A stretch of DNA of 51,354 bases from an uncultured Alphaproteobacteria bacterium. GTDB lineage: Bacteria > Pseudomonadota > Alphaproteobacteria > HIMB59. The notes beneath the pieces are model-generated. The model was not told the origin of the DNA, did no database searches, and was given only the letters and a program-made list of their open reading frames with translations. The translations under genes were made by a program, and so were the position numbers. Shown here piece by piece: positions 16,381-29,022 of this stretch (the first letter of the stretch is position 1; each line of letters begins with the position of its first letter). The stretch is taken from assembly GCA_902515765.1 (NCBI GenBank), contig CABXVZ010000007.1, positions 1 through 51,354 on the forward strand, given 5' to 3'.

Positions 16381-16415
16381 TTTTTGCAGATATACACAGT
16401 AACTTGGTAGGTAGA

Positions 16416-19154
16416 ATGGAAACAAATAACGCAGAATCTCTAGATAATTCAACAAAAAATACAGTCACAAATAAGCAAAATGAAGAAATAAATTTACTAA
16501 GTTTAAGTGTGGTTCGTCGAGACGGCTCAATTACACCTTTTAAATCAGATAAAATAGCTAGCGCTATAAGAAAAGCTTTTTTAGCTCAAACTGATGTTAG
16601 AAATAGCCAAAAAATTGATGATTCTGTCGTTTCTATTACAGAAACAATTACAACTGCCTTAACTAGACGTATCGCCAATGGCGATATGATACACATTGAA
16701 GATATTCAAGATCAGGTTGAGTTAGCCCTCATGAGGGGAGAGCACCATAAAGTTGCTCGTGCGTATGTCCTCTACCGAGAACAAAGAGCTAAACAAAGGT
16801 ATAAGACTGCCCAACTTAAAGAGCAAGTAGGCGCCAAAGTCTCCACCATGGCTGTCACAAAAAGAGATGGTCAAAAAGAAGACATCTCTCTTGAAAAAAT
16901 TACAAATCGAATATCCGTTTTATCTAATGGACTAGAAATTGACTCTATCACTATTGCTCAAAAAGCTATCCAAGGCCTATATGATGGTATTACCACAAAT
17001 GAAATTGATACTTATTTAGCAGAAACAGCTGCTGCCTTAACAGTTGAACATCCTGATTACTCCTACTTAGCTGGACGAATAAAAGCAAATGCTTTACATA
17101 AAGAAACTCCAGGTTTTATTATTTCAACCAAAAATCTTTACGAAGACGGGCTTCTTCGTGATGAGTATTATCAAAAAGTAAATGCTCATGCTGAAGAAAT
17201 TGAAAAAATCATTGACTATGATCGTGATTACTACTTTGACTATTTCGCTTTAACCACTCTATTTAGAGCTTACCTCCTTCAATCAAACGGTAAGACAGTA
17301 GAACGTCCACAAGATTTATGGATGAGAGTAGCGCTATGTGTTTCAGGAGATAAATTTGATTTTTATCATGTAAAAAAAACTTACGACAGCCTCTCACAAG
17401 GTTATTATACACACGCCACACCTACTTTGTTTAACAGTGGATTAAAAATGCAACAGCTCTCCTCTTGTTTTTTAATTGGGATGGAAGATGACTCGATTGA
17501 AGGAATTTTTAACACAGTCAAAGATTGCGCGTTAATTTCAAAAACTGCTGGAGGCATTGGACTTCATGCACATAATATTAGAGGTGGTGGGAGTCGCATT
17601 AAATCCACAAATGGTAAATCTAATGGTCTCATCCCTTTCTTAAAAATTTTTAATGAGACAGCTAGATCCGTTGATCAAGGTGGTGGTAAAAGAAAGGGCT
17701 CATTTGCTGTTTATTTAGAGCCCTGGCACGCAGACATCGAATCTTTTTTAGAACTAAGAAAAAATACAGGCGCTGAAGAATTCAGGGCAAGAGATTTGTT
17801 CTATGCCCTTTGGATCCCAGATTTATTCATGCAACGTGTTGAAGAAGATGGGGAATGGACACTGATGAGCGAACATGAATGCCCAGGTCTTTCTGATACT
17901 TATGGCAATGAATTTGTTGAACTCTACACGAAATACGAAAAAGAGTTTCCTGATCTTAAAAGAATTAAAGCGAGAGCTTTAATGTCAAAAATTATTGAAG
18001 CTCAAATTGAAACTGGGCAGCCCTACATGCTTTACAAAGATGCAGTGAATAACAAATCTAATCAGAAAAATATTGGTGTTATTAAGTCTTCTAATTTGTG
18101 TGCTGAGATTGTGGAATATTCTGAAAAAGATGAAACGGCAGTTTGTAACTTGGCTTCTATCGCTCTTCCTAAATTTGTAACCGAAGAGGGTAAGTACGAT
18201 TACCAAGACTTGTATCAGGTTGCCAAACTGGCAACTAAAAATCTTGATCAAGTTATCGATATTAATTTTTATCCAACTGACAAGACTGAAAATTCTAACA
18301 GTCGACATCGACCAATTGGCTTGGGTATTCAAGGACTAGCTGATGTGTATTTCAAAATGAATATTGCCTACGACTCTGTTCAAGCTCAAATGATTAATAA
18401 ACAAATTTTTGAAACTATTTATTTTGGAGCGCTGGAAGCTTCTATGGAGTTAGCATCTGATAAAGGTGCCTACTCTACTTTTAAAGGATCTCCCTTATCT
18501 CAGGGACAGTTTCAATTTGACCTTTGGGGAGTAAAACCTTCTAGTATGTGGGATTGGAAAGGCTTGATGGAAAAAATTCAAAAACATGGTGTTCGTAATT
18601 CTTTAACAACTGCCTGCATGCCAACTGCTTCCACCGGTATTATTTTAGGAAATACAGAAACCTTCCAAGTTCAAACTTCTAATATTTATAAAAGGCAAAC
18701 TCTTTCTGGGGAATTTTTACTGGTTAACCGTCATTTAGTCAAAGAGCTAATGAAAAGAGATCTTTGGAGTAAAGAGCTTCGTGATCAGATTATTTTAGAG
18801 AATGGCTCTGTTCAAAATATTGAGGGATTTCCTGAGGACCTTAAAGATGTTTATAAGACTGTTTGGGAAACTTCCCAAAAAACAGTTATTGATATGTCGG
18901 CTGACAGAGCACCATTTATTGACCAAACCCAGTCCATGAATTTGTGGCTTTCTACCCCCACTTTTGGAAAAGTGAATTCCATGCACATGTATGCTTGGAA
19001 AAAAGGCTTAAAAACTGGAATGTACTATCTTCGAAGTCGATCAGCTGTCGATGCAGTAAAGGTTACTGTATCTTCAGAAAAGAAAGCCAAAGAATCTTAT
19101 GTTAAGGAGACGCAATCTAATGAGCCAGAAGATTGTATAACTTGTAGTGCGTAA
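16416..19154 (+). CDS. nrdA: Ribonucleoside-diphosphate reductase class I, alpha subunit
   Basis: This catalytic subunit (912 aa) reduces ribonucleotides to deoxyribonucleotides. It carries two N-terminal ATP-cone domains (about residues 30-115 and 140-225), the second beginning VTKRDGQKEDISLEKI; tandem cones give dATP feedback control. The active-site loop NLCAEI holds the radical Cys at about residue 562 with flanking Asn and Glu. SSCFLIG and AVCNLAS carry the redox cysteines. MYYLRSRSA has the tyrosine pair for radical transfer, and the tail CITCSA has the shuttle CxxC. The ATG at 16416 is chosen; a longer TTG-initiated frame would cover the promoter and NrdR boxes. Confidence 0.95.
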   Translation: METNNAESLDNSTKNTVTNKQNEEINLLSLSVVRRDGSITPFKSDKIASAIRKAFLAQTDVRNSQKIDDSVVSITETITTALTRRIANGDMIHIEDIQDQVELALMRGEHHKVARAYVLYREQRAKQRYKTAQLKEQVGAKVSTMAVTKRDGQKEDISLEKITNRISVLSNGLEIDSITIAQKAIQGLYDGITTNEIDTYLAETAAALTVEHPDYSYLAGRIKANALHKETPGFIISTKNLYEDGLLRDEYYQKVNAHAEEIEKIIDYDRDYYFDYFALTTLFRAYLLQSNGKTVERPQDLWMRVALCVSGDKFDFYHVKKTYDSLSQGYYTHATPTLFNSGLKMQQLSSCFLIGMEDDSIEGIFNTVKDCALISKTAGGIGLHAHNIRGGGSRIKSTNGKSNGLIPFLKIFNETARSVDQGGGKRKGSFAVYLEPWHADIESFLELRKNTGAEEFRARDLFYALWIPDLFMQRVEEDGEWTLMSEHECPGLSDTYGNEFVELYTKYEKEFPDLKRIKARALMSKIIEAQIETGQPYMLYKDAVNNKSNQKNIGVIKSSNLCAEIVEYSEKDETAVCNLASIALPKFVTEEGKYDYQDLYQVAKLATKNLDQVIDINFYPTDKTENSNSRHRPIGLGIQGLADVYFKMNIAYDSVQAQMINKQIFETIYFGALEASMELASDKGAYSTFKGSPLSQGQFQFDLWGVKPSSMWDWKGLMEKIQKHGVRNSLTTACMPTASTGIILGNTETFQVQTSNIYKRQTLSGEFLLVNRHLVKELMKRDLWSKELRDQIILENGSVQNIEGFPEDLKDVYKTVWETSQKTVIDMSADRAPFIDQTQSMNLWLSTPTFGKVNSMHMYAWKKGLKTGMYYLRSRSAVDAVKVTVSSEKKAKESYVKETQSNEPEDCITCSA

Positions 19155-19187
19155 AAAATTTTATAAATATATTTTAAGGAGTAAAAA

Positions 19188-20177
19188 ATGATATCTAAGG
19201 GATGTAAATCTATTTTTCCAATTCAGCATCAAGAAATATTTGATCGCTATAAACAACACGTTCAATCATTTTGGACACCTGAGGAAGTCTCGCTTCAAGA
19301 TGACCTGAGAGACCTTAAGACATTAACTGAAGGTGAGAGGCACTTTATCAAACATGTTTTAGCGTTCTTTGCAAATTCAGAGGCAATGATAAATGAAAAT
19401 CTAGCTTCCAGGTTTTACAATGAAATTTTAATTCCTGAGTCTCGACTATTTATTACTATGCAAATGCTTAATGAGTCAATCCATGCTGAAATGTATGGTC
19501 TCCAAATTGAAGCTTATGTAGAAGACCCTGATGAAAAAGATAAATTATTTTCTGCCATTCAAAATGTTCCTTGTATTAATAAAAAAGCACAATGGGTCGC
19601 TAAATGGCTTAATGGCAATCAAAATCTTTTAACAAGGTTGATAGCTTTTGGATTAGTAGAGGGATTATTTTTTGCAGGATCATTTTGTGCAATTTACTAT
19701 TTTAGAAAAAGAGGATTACTACCAGGCTTAGCTCTCTCTAATGATTGGATCGCTAGAGATGAGGGTATGCATTTTAGCTTCTCCGCTCTAATGTTTAAAA
19801 CACTTAGTACAAAATTCAATAATGGAACACTATCTGATGGTGATATTAAGTCTATGGACTTAATAACAGAGCTTGTATCTCAATCACAGTTTGAAGAAAT
19901 TGTCAGAGAAGCTGTTGAATTTGAAAAAGAATTTGTAACTGATGCCCTTCCTGTAGATTTGATAGGTATGAATAAAGATATGATGTGTATGTACATTGAA
20001 GCTGTTTCTGATCGTATTGCTGACTTATTTGGATTTGATCGTGTCTATAATACAGAAAATCCTTTTGATTTTATGAGGGCTCTTGATGTTCAAAATGTTA
20101 CTAATTTCTTTGAGAAAAGAGTTTCTGAATACCAACGTCCAACTGATCGCTCATTATCTTTTGATGAATCTTTCTAA
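19188..20177 (+). CDS. nrdB: Ribonucleoside-diphosphate reductase class I, beta subunit
   Basis: This radical-generating subunit (329 aa) resembles eukaryotic R2 (HVLAFFANSEAMINENL, PCINKKAQW, ARDEGMH). Metal ligands by alignment to E. coli NrdB are E65, E96, H99, E158, E192 and H195, and the radical tyrosine is Y103. The first ligand, Asp84 in E. coli and Asp138 in human R2, is Glu here (codon GAG at 19380-19382), while all spacings are conserved. Glu at this position is known from class Ic enzymes, which however have Phe instead of Tyr. It follows nrdA by 33 bases, with an AAGGAG ribosome site. Confidence 0.95.
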   Translation: MISKGCKSIFPIQHQEIFDRYKQHVQSFWTPEEVSLQDDLRDLKTLTEGERHFIKHVLAFFANSEAMINENLASRFYNEILIPESRLFITMQMLNESIHAEMYGLQIEAYVEDPDEKDKLFSAIQNVPCINKKAQWVAKWLNGNQNLLTRLIAFGLVEGLFFAGSFCAIYYFRKRGLLPGLALSNDWIARDEGMHFSFSALMFKTLSTKFNNGTLSDGDIKSMDLITELVSQSQFEEIVREAVEFEKEFVTDALPVDLIGMNKDMMCMYIEAVSDRIADLFGFDRVYNTENPFDFMRALDVQNVTNFFEKRVSEYQRPTDRSLSFDESF

Positions 20178-20417
20178 GTGCAAGTAAAAATATATAGCAA
20201 AGAAAATTGTGTTTTTTGTGTTAAAGCTAAAGCTGTTTTAGAAAAACATAACCCCGAGGTGCTAATGTTAGACGAAGATTATAATCGTGACCAATTCTTT
20301 GAAATATTTCCTACAGCCAAAACTTTTCCTCAAATAATTATTAACGAAGAAAAAATTGGTGGATACCAAGAGTTAGAACGTTGGATGGCATTTAACAAGC
20401 CAGACGATAACTTCTAG
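20178..20417 (+). CDS. Glutaredoxin-like protein
   Basis: This small thiol-disulfide protein (79 aa) has the N-terminal active site CVFCVKAKAVL (CxxC), the cis-Pro segment TFPQIIIN and the glutathione-site GGYQEL. It begins with GTG directly after the nrdB stop. It is therefore likely the dedicated electron donor for NrdAB, as NrdH or glutaredoxin are elsewhere. It could also act with thioredoxin encoded about 10 kb to the left. Confidence 0.88.
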   Translation: MQVKIYSKENCVFCVKAKAVLEKHNPEVLMLDEDYNRDQFFEIFPTAKTFPQIIINEEKIGGYQELERWMAFNKPDDNF

Positions 20418-20980
20418 TGCCCTCAGATAAGTATCAAGAAATATTAAATTTTTGGTTTGAAGAGTCATCTTCAAAAGATCACTGGGCTAAAAATAATGAA
20501 TATGATCGGAAAATAAGAGAGCGTTTTTTAGATGATGTGGAAAAAGCAATTCAAAATGAATATGACGAATGGCAAGATGAAGCAAAAAGCAGCCTTGCTT
20601 TAATTATTCTTCTAGATCAATTCTCTAGAAACCTCTATCGCGATAATCCTAAATCCTACTCTCAAGACACAAAAGCTCGTTTGCTAGTAATAGAAGGGGT
20701 GGATCGACAGTATCTTGATGAACTAGAACTAACAGAAAGGCTATTTTATCTTTTGCCTTTAATTCATAGTGAAGAAATACAAGATCATATTTTTGTAAAA
20801 CAACTAGGTGAGGTATTTTTAAAAAATCATATTAATTATGAAAATATAATGAAATCATGGGATGACCATACAAATGTAATTAAAAGGTTTAGAAGGTACC
20901 CTCATAGAAATAAAATTTTAAATCGAGAGTCTACAATAGATGAAATATCATTTTTAAAAGAACCAAACTCATCTTGGTAA
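20417..20980 (+). CDS. DUF924 family protein
   Basis: This 187-residue protein matches the DUF924 family (YpfJ/TPR-like alpha-helical fold): LNFWFEES at the start, a central LIILLDQFSRNLYRDNP and a later FYLLPLIHSE. The molecular function is unknown. It is translationally coupled to the glutaredoxin (GTG overlaps the TAG stop by one base) and ends one base before the convergent polA stop. Its presence at the end of the nrd operon suggests co-expression only. Confidence 0.85.
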   Translation: MPSDKYQEILNFWFEESSSKDHWAKNNEYDRKIRERFLDDVEKAIQNEYDEWQDEAKSSLALIILLDQFSRNLYRDNPKSYSQDTKARLLVIEGVDRQYLDELELTERLFYLLPLIHSEEIQDHIFVKQLGEVFLKNHINYENIMKSWDDHTNVIKRFRRYPHRNKILNRESTIDEISFLKEPNSSW

Positions 20981-20981
20981 A

Positions 20982-23660
20982 TTAATGGGCCTCACCCCAA
21001 TTTAACCCACCACCGAAGTCAACTTTTATAGGAGTTTTAAAAGATTTATATCTTTGATGGGACTCCTCCATTAATTGCGTAATTTTAGGTACGATATCTT
21101 TTTCGTCTTTATGTATCTCAAACAATAATTCATCATGAACCTGTGATGTCATTTTTGATTTAAAGTTATTTTTTTTCAAATATTGATGAATTTCTAGCAT
21201 TGCTATTTTAATTAGCTCAGAAGCAGTGCCTTGAATAGGTGCATTAATTGCTTGTCTCTCTGCAAAAGATCTCAACATAAAATTTTTAGCATTGATATCT
21301 TTAATATGAGACTTTCTTCCAAAAAGATTTTCGACATATCCCAATTTCTTTGCCTTATCGGTAGTTGCCTTCATGTAGTCATTAATATTTGGAAATTTTT
21401 GAAAGTAGTTATCTATGAAAAGCTTAGCATCAGCGTTACTCACACCGAGCTGCTTTGCTAAACCATATTGGCTAATACCATAAATTATTCCAAAGTTAAT
21501 AATTTTGGCCATTCTTCGGTCATTATCATTGATTTCTTTTTTATTGAATACTAGCTGACCAGTACTTTGATGAATGTCTTGATCTTCTTGAAAAGCTTCT
21601 AATAAATTAGGGTCTTCGCAAGCTTCACAGAGAACTCGAAGTTCAATTTGAGAGTAATCAAAGCTAAATAGTTCATGACCTTTTTCTGCAATAAATGCTG
21701 TTCTAATCTTCTTTCCTATCTCAGTTCTAATTGGAATATTTTGTAAATTAGGCTCTGAAGAGCTCAATCTGCCTGTGATAGTAGCTGCGATATTAAAGGT
21801 ACTATGAACTCGATCATTAGCATCAGCGCGTTCTGCCAGAGATGAGGTATAAGTAGAAACAAGCTTAGAGTATTGACGCCATTTTAAGATATGAGATGCA
21901 ATCTCAACACCATCTGACTCTAATTGTTCTAAAACTTTAACATTTGTTTGAAAATCTCCTGCTTTAGTTTTTTTGGTCACTTTCACATCAAGTTTTTTAA
22001 AAATTTCAGTTAATTGTTTTGGGGAACCTATATTGAATTCTTCACCAGCAATTTTAAATATTTTACTTTCTATTTTTTCAATTTCTTTATTGAGATCTTT
22101 TTCTAATTTAGTCAAAAATTTTAAATCAATCTTACAGCCATTTTTTTCCACTTCTTGTAAGACAAGACTGAGTTTTTTATCAATATCATAATAAATATAA
22201 CTATCTGGACTTTGAGATATTTGCTCTTGCAATGCCTCATATAATTGGTGGGTAGCATACGCATCGTGAGCTGCATAATTAGTAGCTAATTCTAGTGGGA
22301 CTTCAGAGAAGTCTTTATATTTTCTTTTAGATTCATTTTTAATGACATCCTTAAACTTTTCCTTTTCCTCACCAAAGTAGTAATAGTATAAGTCCTCTAA
22401 ATTGTGTTTTGTTAAACCATTGTTGACAAAAAAAGACATGAGTAGTGTGTCTTGAAAAGAAACTACATTAACGTTAAAGCGCTTGAGAATAACACAGTCA
22501 TATTTAGCATTATGAAAAATTTTTAAAATAGATTCATCTATGCATAATTCATTAAGTGCTTTTAAAACTTTATTTTGGTCTATCTGAGATAATTCATTGT
22601 CGGGTGATTTAAAAGCTAAGTAATAAGCTTGATTTGAATTAGATAAAGAAATACCAATAATATTTGCTTCATTAACATCTAAGCTGTCTGTCTCTAAGTC
22701 AATGGCTAGAGTTTTTTCTGAATTAAGTGAATTAAGATATTCGACCATCTCCTTTGACTTAATTATAGATTTAAATTCAATTTTTTTTTTGGAGACATGG
22801 GGCTTTGTCTCGTTTGCACTGGTTCGAATTAAGGATTTAAATTCATATTTTTTAAAAAAATCATTCAACTTTGGTGAGTCGTCAAACTCTTTTAACTTTT
22901 CAATCTTGATTGGTAATTCCAAATCATTTTTTAAAATCACTAATTGATGGCTGATTTTGGCTGACTCTTCATGGTCATGAATAAGATTTTTGATACGAAC
23001 ATTTGAGATTTGCTCTTTTTTTTCTAAAAGCTCCTCAAAAGTACCAAATTCATTGATAAGTTTTGCAGCCGTCTTAGGTCCAATACCAGGTACTCCTGGA
23101 ATATTATCGACACTATCGCCAATAAGGGCCTGGACATCAGTGATCCTATCTGAGCCTACGCCAAATTTTTCCATAACCTTTGCTTCATCTATCTCTACAT
23201 TTTTCATGGGATCCATGATGCGAGTATTAGGAGATAGTAACTGAAATAAATCTTTATCTGAGCTAAAGACTGTCGTAGGAATTTTATTTTCTTCTCCGTA
23301 TTTCACATAGCTTGCAATAACATCATCTGCCTCAAAATCCTTTTTTTCTATTACGTCTAAACCAAATGCTTCGATAGCTTCTCTAATAATTCCAAATTGG
23401 GGAATAAGATCTTCTGGTGCTTCACCTCTATTAGCTTTGTATTCAGGGTACAGAGTATTTCGAAAAGTATTTTTACCTGCATCAAGAATTAGTAAAATTT
23501 TATCCTGGGGGTGCTCTTCAATTAAGCGTAGCATCATATTACAAAAACCATAGACAGCATTTGTAGGAATGCCTTTTGAATTATTCATGGGAGGTAGGGC
23601 GTAATAGGCACGAAAAATATACCCAGAGCCATCGACAAGAATTAAACGAGACTCAGACAT
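20982..23660 (-). CDS. polA: DNA polymerase I
   Basis: This is a full-length Pol I (892 aa) with all three activities, for Okazaki fragment processing and repair. The N-terminal 5'-3' nuclease has DGSGYIFRAYYALP and the H3TH motif GVPGIGPKTAAKLI. The 3'-5' proofreading domain keeps its acidic residues (LAIDLETDSLD, HNAKYDCVIL, YAAHDAYATHQL). The polymerase motifs are A FDYSQIELRVL, B RRMAKIINFGIIYGIS and C QVHDELLFEI. It follows regA by 32 bp at the end of the dnaA-to-polA gene run. Confidence 0.97.
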   Translation of the reverse strand: MSESRLILVDGSGYIFRAYYALPPMNNSKGIPTNAVYGFCNMMLRLIEEHPQDKILLILDAGKNTFRNTLYPEYKANRGEAPEDLIPQFGIIREAIEAFGLDVIEKKDFEADDVIASYVKYGEENKIPTTVFSSDKDLFQLLSPNTRIMDPMKNVEIDEAKVMEKFGVGSDRITDVQALIGDSVDNIPGVPGIGPKTAAKLINEFGTFEELLEKKEQISNVRIKNLIHDHEESAKISHQLVILKNDLELPIKIEKLKEFDDSPKLNDFFKKYEFKSLIRTSANETKPHVSKKKIEFKSIIKSKEMVEYLNSLNSEKTLAIDLETDSLDVNEANIIGISLSNSNQAYYLAFKSPDNELSQIDQNKVLKALNELCIDESILKIFHNAKYDCVILKRFNVNVVSFQDTLLMSFFVNNGLTKHNLEDLYYYYFGEEKEKFKDVIKNESKRKYKDFSEVPLELATNYAAHDAYATHQLYEALQEQISQSPDSYIYYDIDKKLSLVLQEVEKNGCKIDLKFLTKLEKDLNKEIEKIESKIFKIAGEEFNIGSPKQLTEIFKKLDVKVTKKTKAGDFQTNVKVLEQLESDGVEIASHILKWRQYSKLVSTYTSSLAERADANDRVHSTFNIAATITGRLSSSEPNLQNIPIRTEIGKKIRTAFIAEKGHELFSFDYSQIELRVLCEACEDPNLLEAFQEDQDIHQSTGQLVFNKKEINDNDRRMAKIINFGIIYGISQYGLAKQLGVSNADAKLFIDNYFQKFPNINDYMKATTDKAKKLGYVENLFGRKSHIKDINAKNFMLRSFAERQAINAPIQGTASELIKIAMLEIHQYLKKNNFKSKMTSQVHDELLFEIHKDEKDIVPKITQLMEESHQRYKSFKTPIKVDFGGGLNWGEAH

Positions 23661-23692
23661 CTAATGAGACTACCAAAGATTGCGGAGAGATA

Positions 23693-24250
23693 CTATTCTT
23701 TCGGTGCGTGTTTATTAAGAATTCTTTGTAGTGTACGACGATGCATTTTTAGTCTTCTTGCAGTTTCAGAAACATTGCGATTACATTGAGTGAAAACTCT
23801 TTGAATATGTTCCCAACGAATTCTATCAGCTGACATCGGGTTTTCAGGTGGTGGAGGTAATGAGGATGCAGTTGCAGACATAAGAGATTTTTCAATATCA
23901 TCTATATTAGCAGGCTTAGTTAAATAATCATCAGCTCCTAGTTTTACAGAAGAGACAGCAGTTGCTATATTTCCATAACTGGTAAGCATTACTGTACGAC
24001 ATTCAGGGTTTTTATCTTTAATAAACTTTATAACGTCTAATCCTGATCCATCCCCTAATCGAAGATCAACAATTGCATAATTAAACTCATTATTGGTTAA
24101 AACATCTAAAGCCTCTTTTTTGGATGCTGCAGCCGTAACGGTAAAATCTTTTCTTTGAAAAGAGGTTGTAAGGCGCTCCCTAAAAGGTTTGTCATCTTCT
24201 ATGATAAATAAGGTTTTTTCTTGTTCTATATTTGTATCTAATTCTGCCAT
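23693..24250 (-). CDS. regA: Redox response regulator RegA (ActR/PrrA)
   Basis: This 185-residue regulator has a receiver domain with acidic pocket EDD (18-20), phospho-acceptor D62 and the conserved Lys in TKPANID (about 112). A proline linker (PPPP, 132-135) follows, then a Fis-type helix-turn-helix (NVSETARRLKMHRRTLQRIL). The proline linker and this near-invariant helix-turn-helix are diagnostic of RegA/ActR/PrrA, which controls respiration, carbon and nitrogen genes in response to redox state. Its start overlaps the regB end by 13 bp. Regulation of DNA-replication genes by it is not implied by position alone. Confidence 0.93.
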   Translation of the reverse strand: MAELDTNIEQEKTLFIIEDDKPFRERLTTSFQRKDFTVTAAASKKEALDVLTNNEFNYAIVDLRLGDGSGLDVIKFIKDKNPECRTVMLTSYGNIATAVSSVKLGADDYLTKPANIDDIEKSLMSATASSLPPPPENPMSADRIRWEHIQRVFTQCNRNVSETARRLKMHRRTLQRILNKHAPKE

Positions 24251-25485
24251 GTTAAAATTATTTCAGCTCCATTGTTATTTTGTACTAAAATTTCACCATT
24301 TAGATTTTCGATCATTTGTTTTGTTATAAATAGGCCAAGACCCATATTTACCCCTGTTTCGGATCTGGTAGAATAGAATGGTTTACCAAAATTAGCTATA
24401 AACTTTTTATCAAAACCAGGACCATCATCGCGTATTTTCATACTAAATTCCGTGCCTTTAGACCCTACTATGATGAGAATTTCATGATTAGCAAAACTAA
24501 TTGCATTTTTGATAATATTATTCATTGCAATATTGAGTTCTGGGGTAATTTTAATATTAATATTTTTGGACTCTTCATCTGATCGATAATCTAATTTGAT
24601 ACCTTGGTAGTTATTAGCAAACTGCTCACATAGTGATTGTGCAAATACGTCCAAAGACATATTACTAATTTCTTGAGTTAATTCTTTAGACTCAGGATTG
24701 GTTGATAGATCTTTAAGGATTGCCTTGCAGCGGTCTAGTTCTAATTTAAGAGTTTGAATGTCATCATTATATTTTTTTTTTAATTGTTCATCTTGATCAA
24801 AATCTCCAACAATAAGATTGATTGTGTTTAAGGGTGTTCCTAATTCATGAACTGCAGCTGCAGCTAGGCCTCCTACTTTTAAAAGCTCTCTTTCATTTTG
24901 TAATTGTTCTCTCGAAAGCTCGTAGGCATTTTGAGTACTTTTATAGTTAAGAGAAAAATAGTAAAGATAAAATACTAAAAAAATACTACTGATAAATAAT
25001 GATATCATTATTCCTAAACTATAATTAATGTTGATATCAGGCCTTACTTCAAGAGGGAGATCTAAATAAAAATTAAAAATTAAAGCGAAGCATACAAGTG
25101 CCAAGCTTAATATAGCCATTATTTTTTCTAATGTTAGGTAGGAAGCAGCAATAGCAATTGGTGCTAAAATAATAAATATAAATGGATTGGTGTAACCCCC
25201 GTTTAATGCAATTAATAATGAGATTTGTAAAATATCAAAACACAAAAAAATAAAAATTTGTTTTTCAGATAAAACTTTGTCTCCTTTTTTTAGGAGATAA
25301 AAGGATATTCCCACACTCAATAATAGACAGAAAGCAACTAACCAAGATAAGTAGGCAACTTTTGTAGAAAATTCAAAAAAATATTGTGATATAAGTAATG
25401 TTGTTGCTTGCCCCGCAAAGGCTATAACCCTTATAAGTAGAAAGTCTGAGGAATTAACAAATAAAGGTTTGTTTTTGTTTTCCAA
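24238..25485 (-). CDS. regB: Redox sensor histidine kinase RegB (ActS/PrrB)
   Basis: This membrane sensor kinase (415 aa) has about six helices in residues 15-180. The ubiquinone-binding signature GGYTNPF is at 96-102 (GGxxNPF in the family). The phospho-acceptor is H213 in AAAVHELGTPLN, and the redox-active Cys is C253 in DRCKAIL. The 40-residue His-to-Cys spacing equals that of Rhodobacter RegB (H225/C265). The C-terminal ATPase domain has NNIIKNAISFA, RDDGPGFD and GLGLFI boxes. It sits between gyrB (1-bp gap) and regA. In many alphaproteobacteria regB is near ahcY instead. Confidence 0.93.
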   Translation of the reverse strand: MENKNKPLFVNSSDFLLIRVIAFAGQATTLLISQYFFEFSTKVAYLSWLVAFCLLLSVGISFYLLKKGDKVLSEKQIFIFLCFDILQISLLIALNGGYTNPFIFIILAPIAIAASYLTLEKIMAILSLALVCFALIFNFYLDLPLEVRPDININYSLGIMISLFISSIFLVFYLYYFSLNYKSTQNAYELSREQLQNERELLKVGGLAAAAVHELGTPLNTINLIVGDFDQDEQLKKKYNDDIQTLKLELDRCKAILKDLSTNPESKELTQEISNMSLDVFAQSLCEQFANNYQGIKLDYRSDEESKNINIKITPELNIAMNNIIKNAISFANHEILIIVGSKGTEFSMKIRDDGPGFDKKFIANFGKPFYSTRSETGVNMGLGLFITKQMIENLNGEILVQNNNGAEIILTWQN

Positions 25486-25486
25486 C

Positions 25487-29022
<3,536 letters not shown>

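Noticed and set aside
16332..16415. Extended nrdA start at TTG 16332
   Set aside because: It would place the promoter -10 and both NrdR boxes inside the coding region and adds 28 residues unlike the family.
19188..20177. Calling the reductase class Ic because of Glu65
   Set aside because: Class Ic enzymes have Phe at the radical position; here Tyr103 is present, so the subclass cannot be assigned from this residue.
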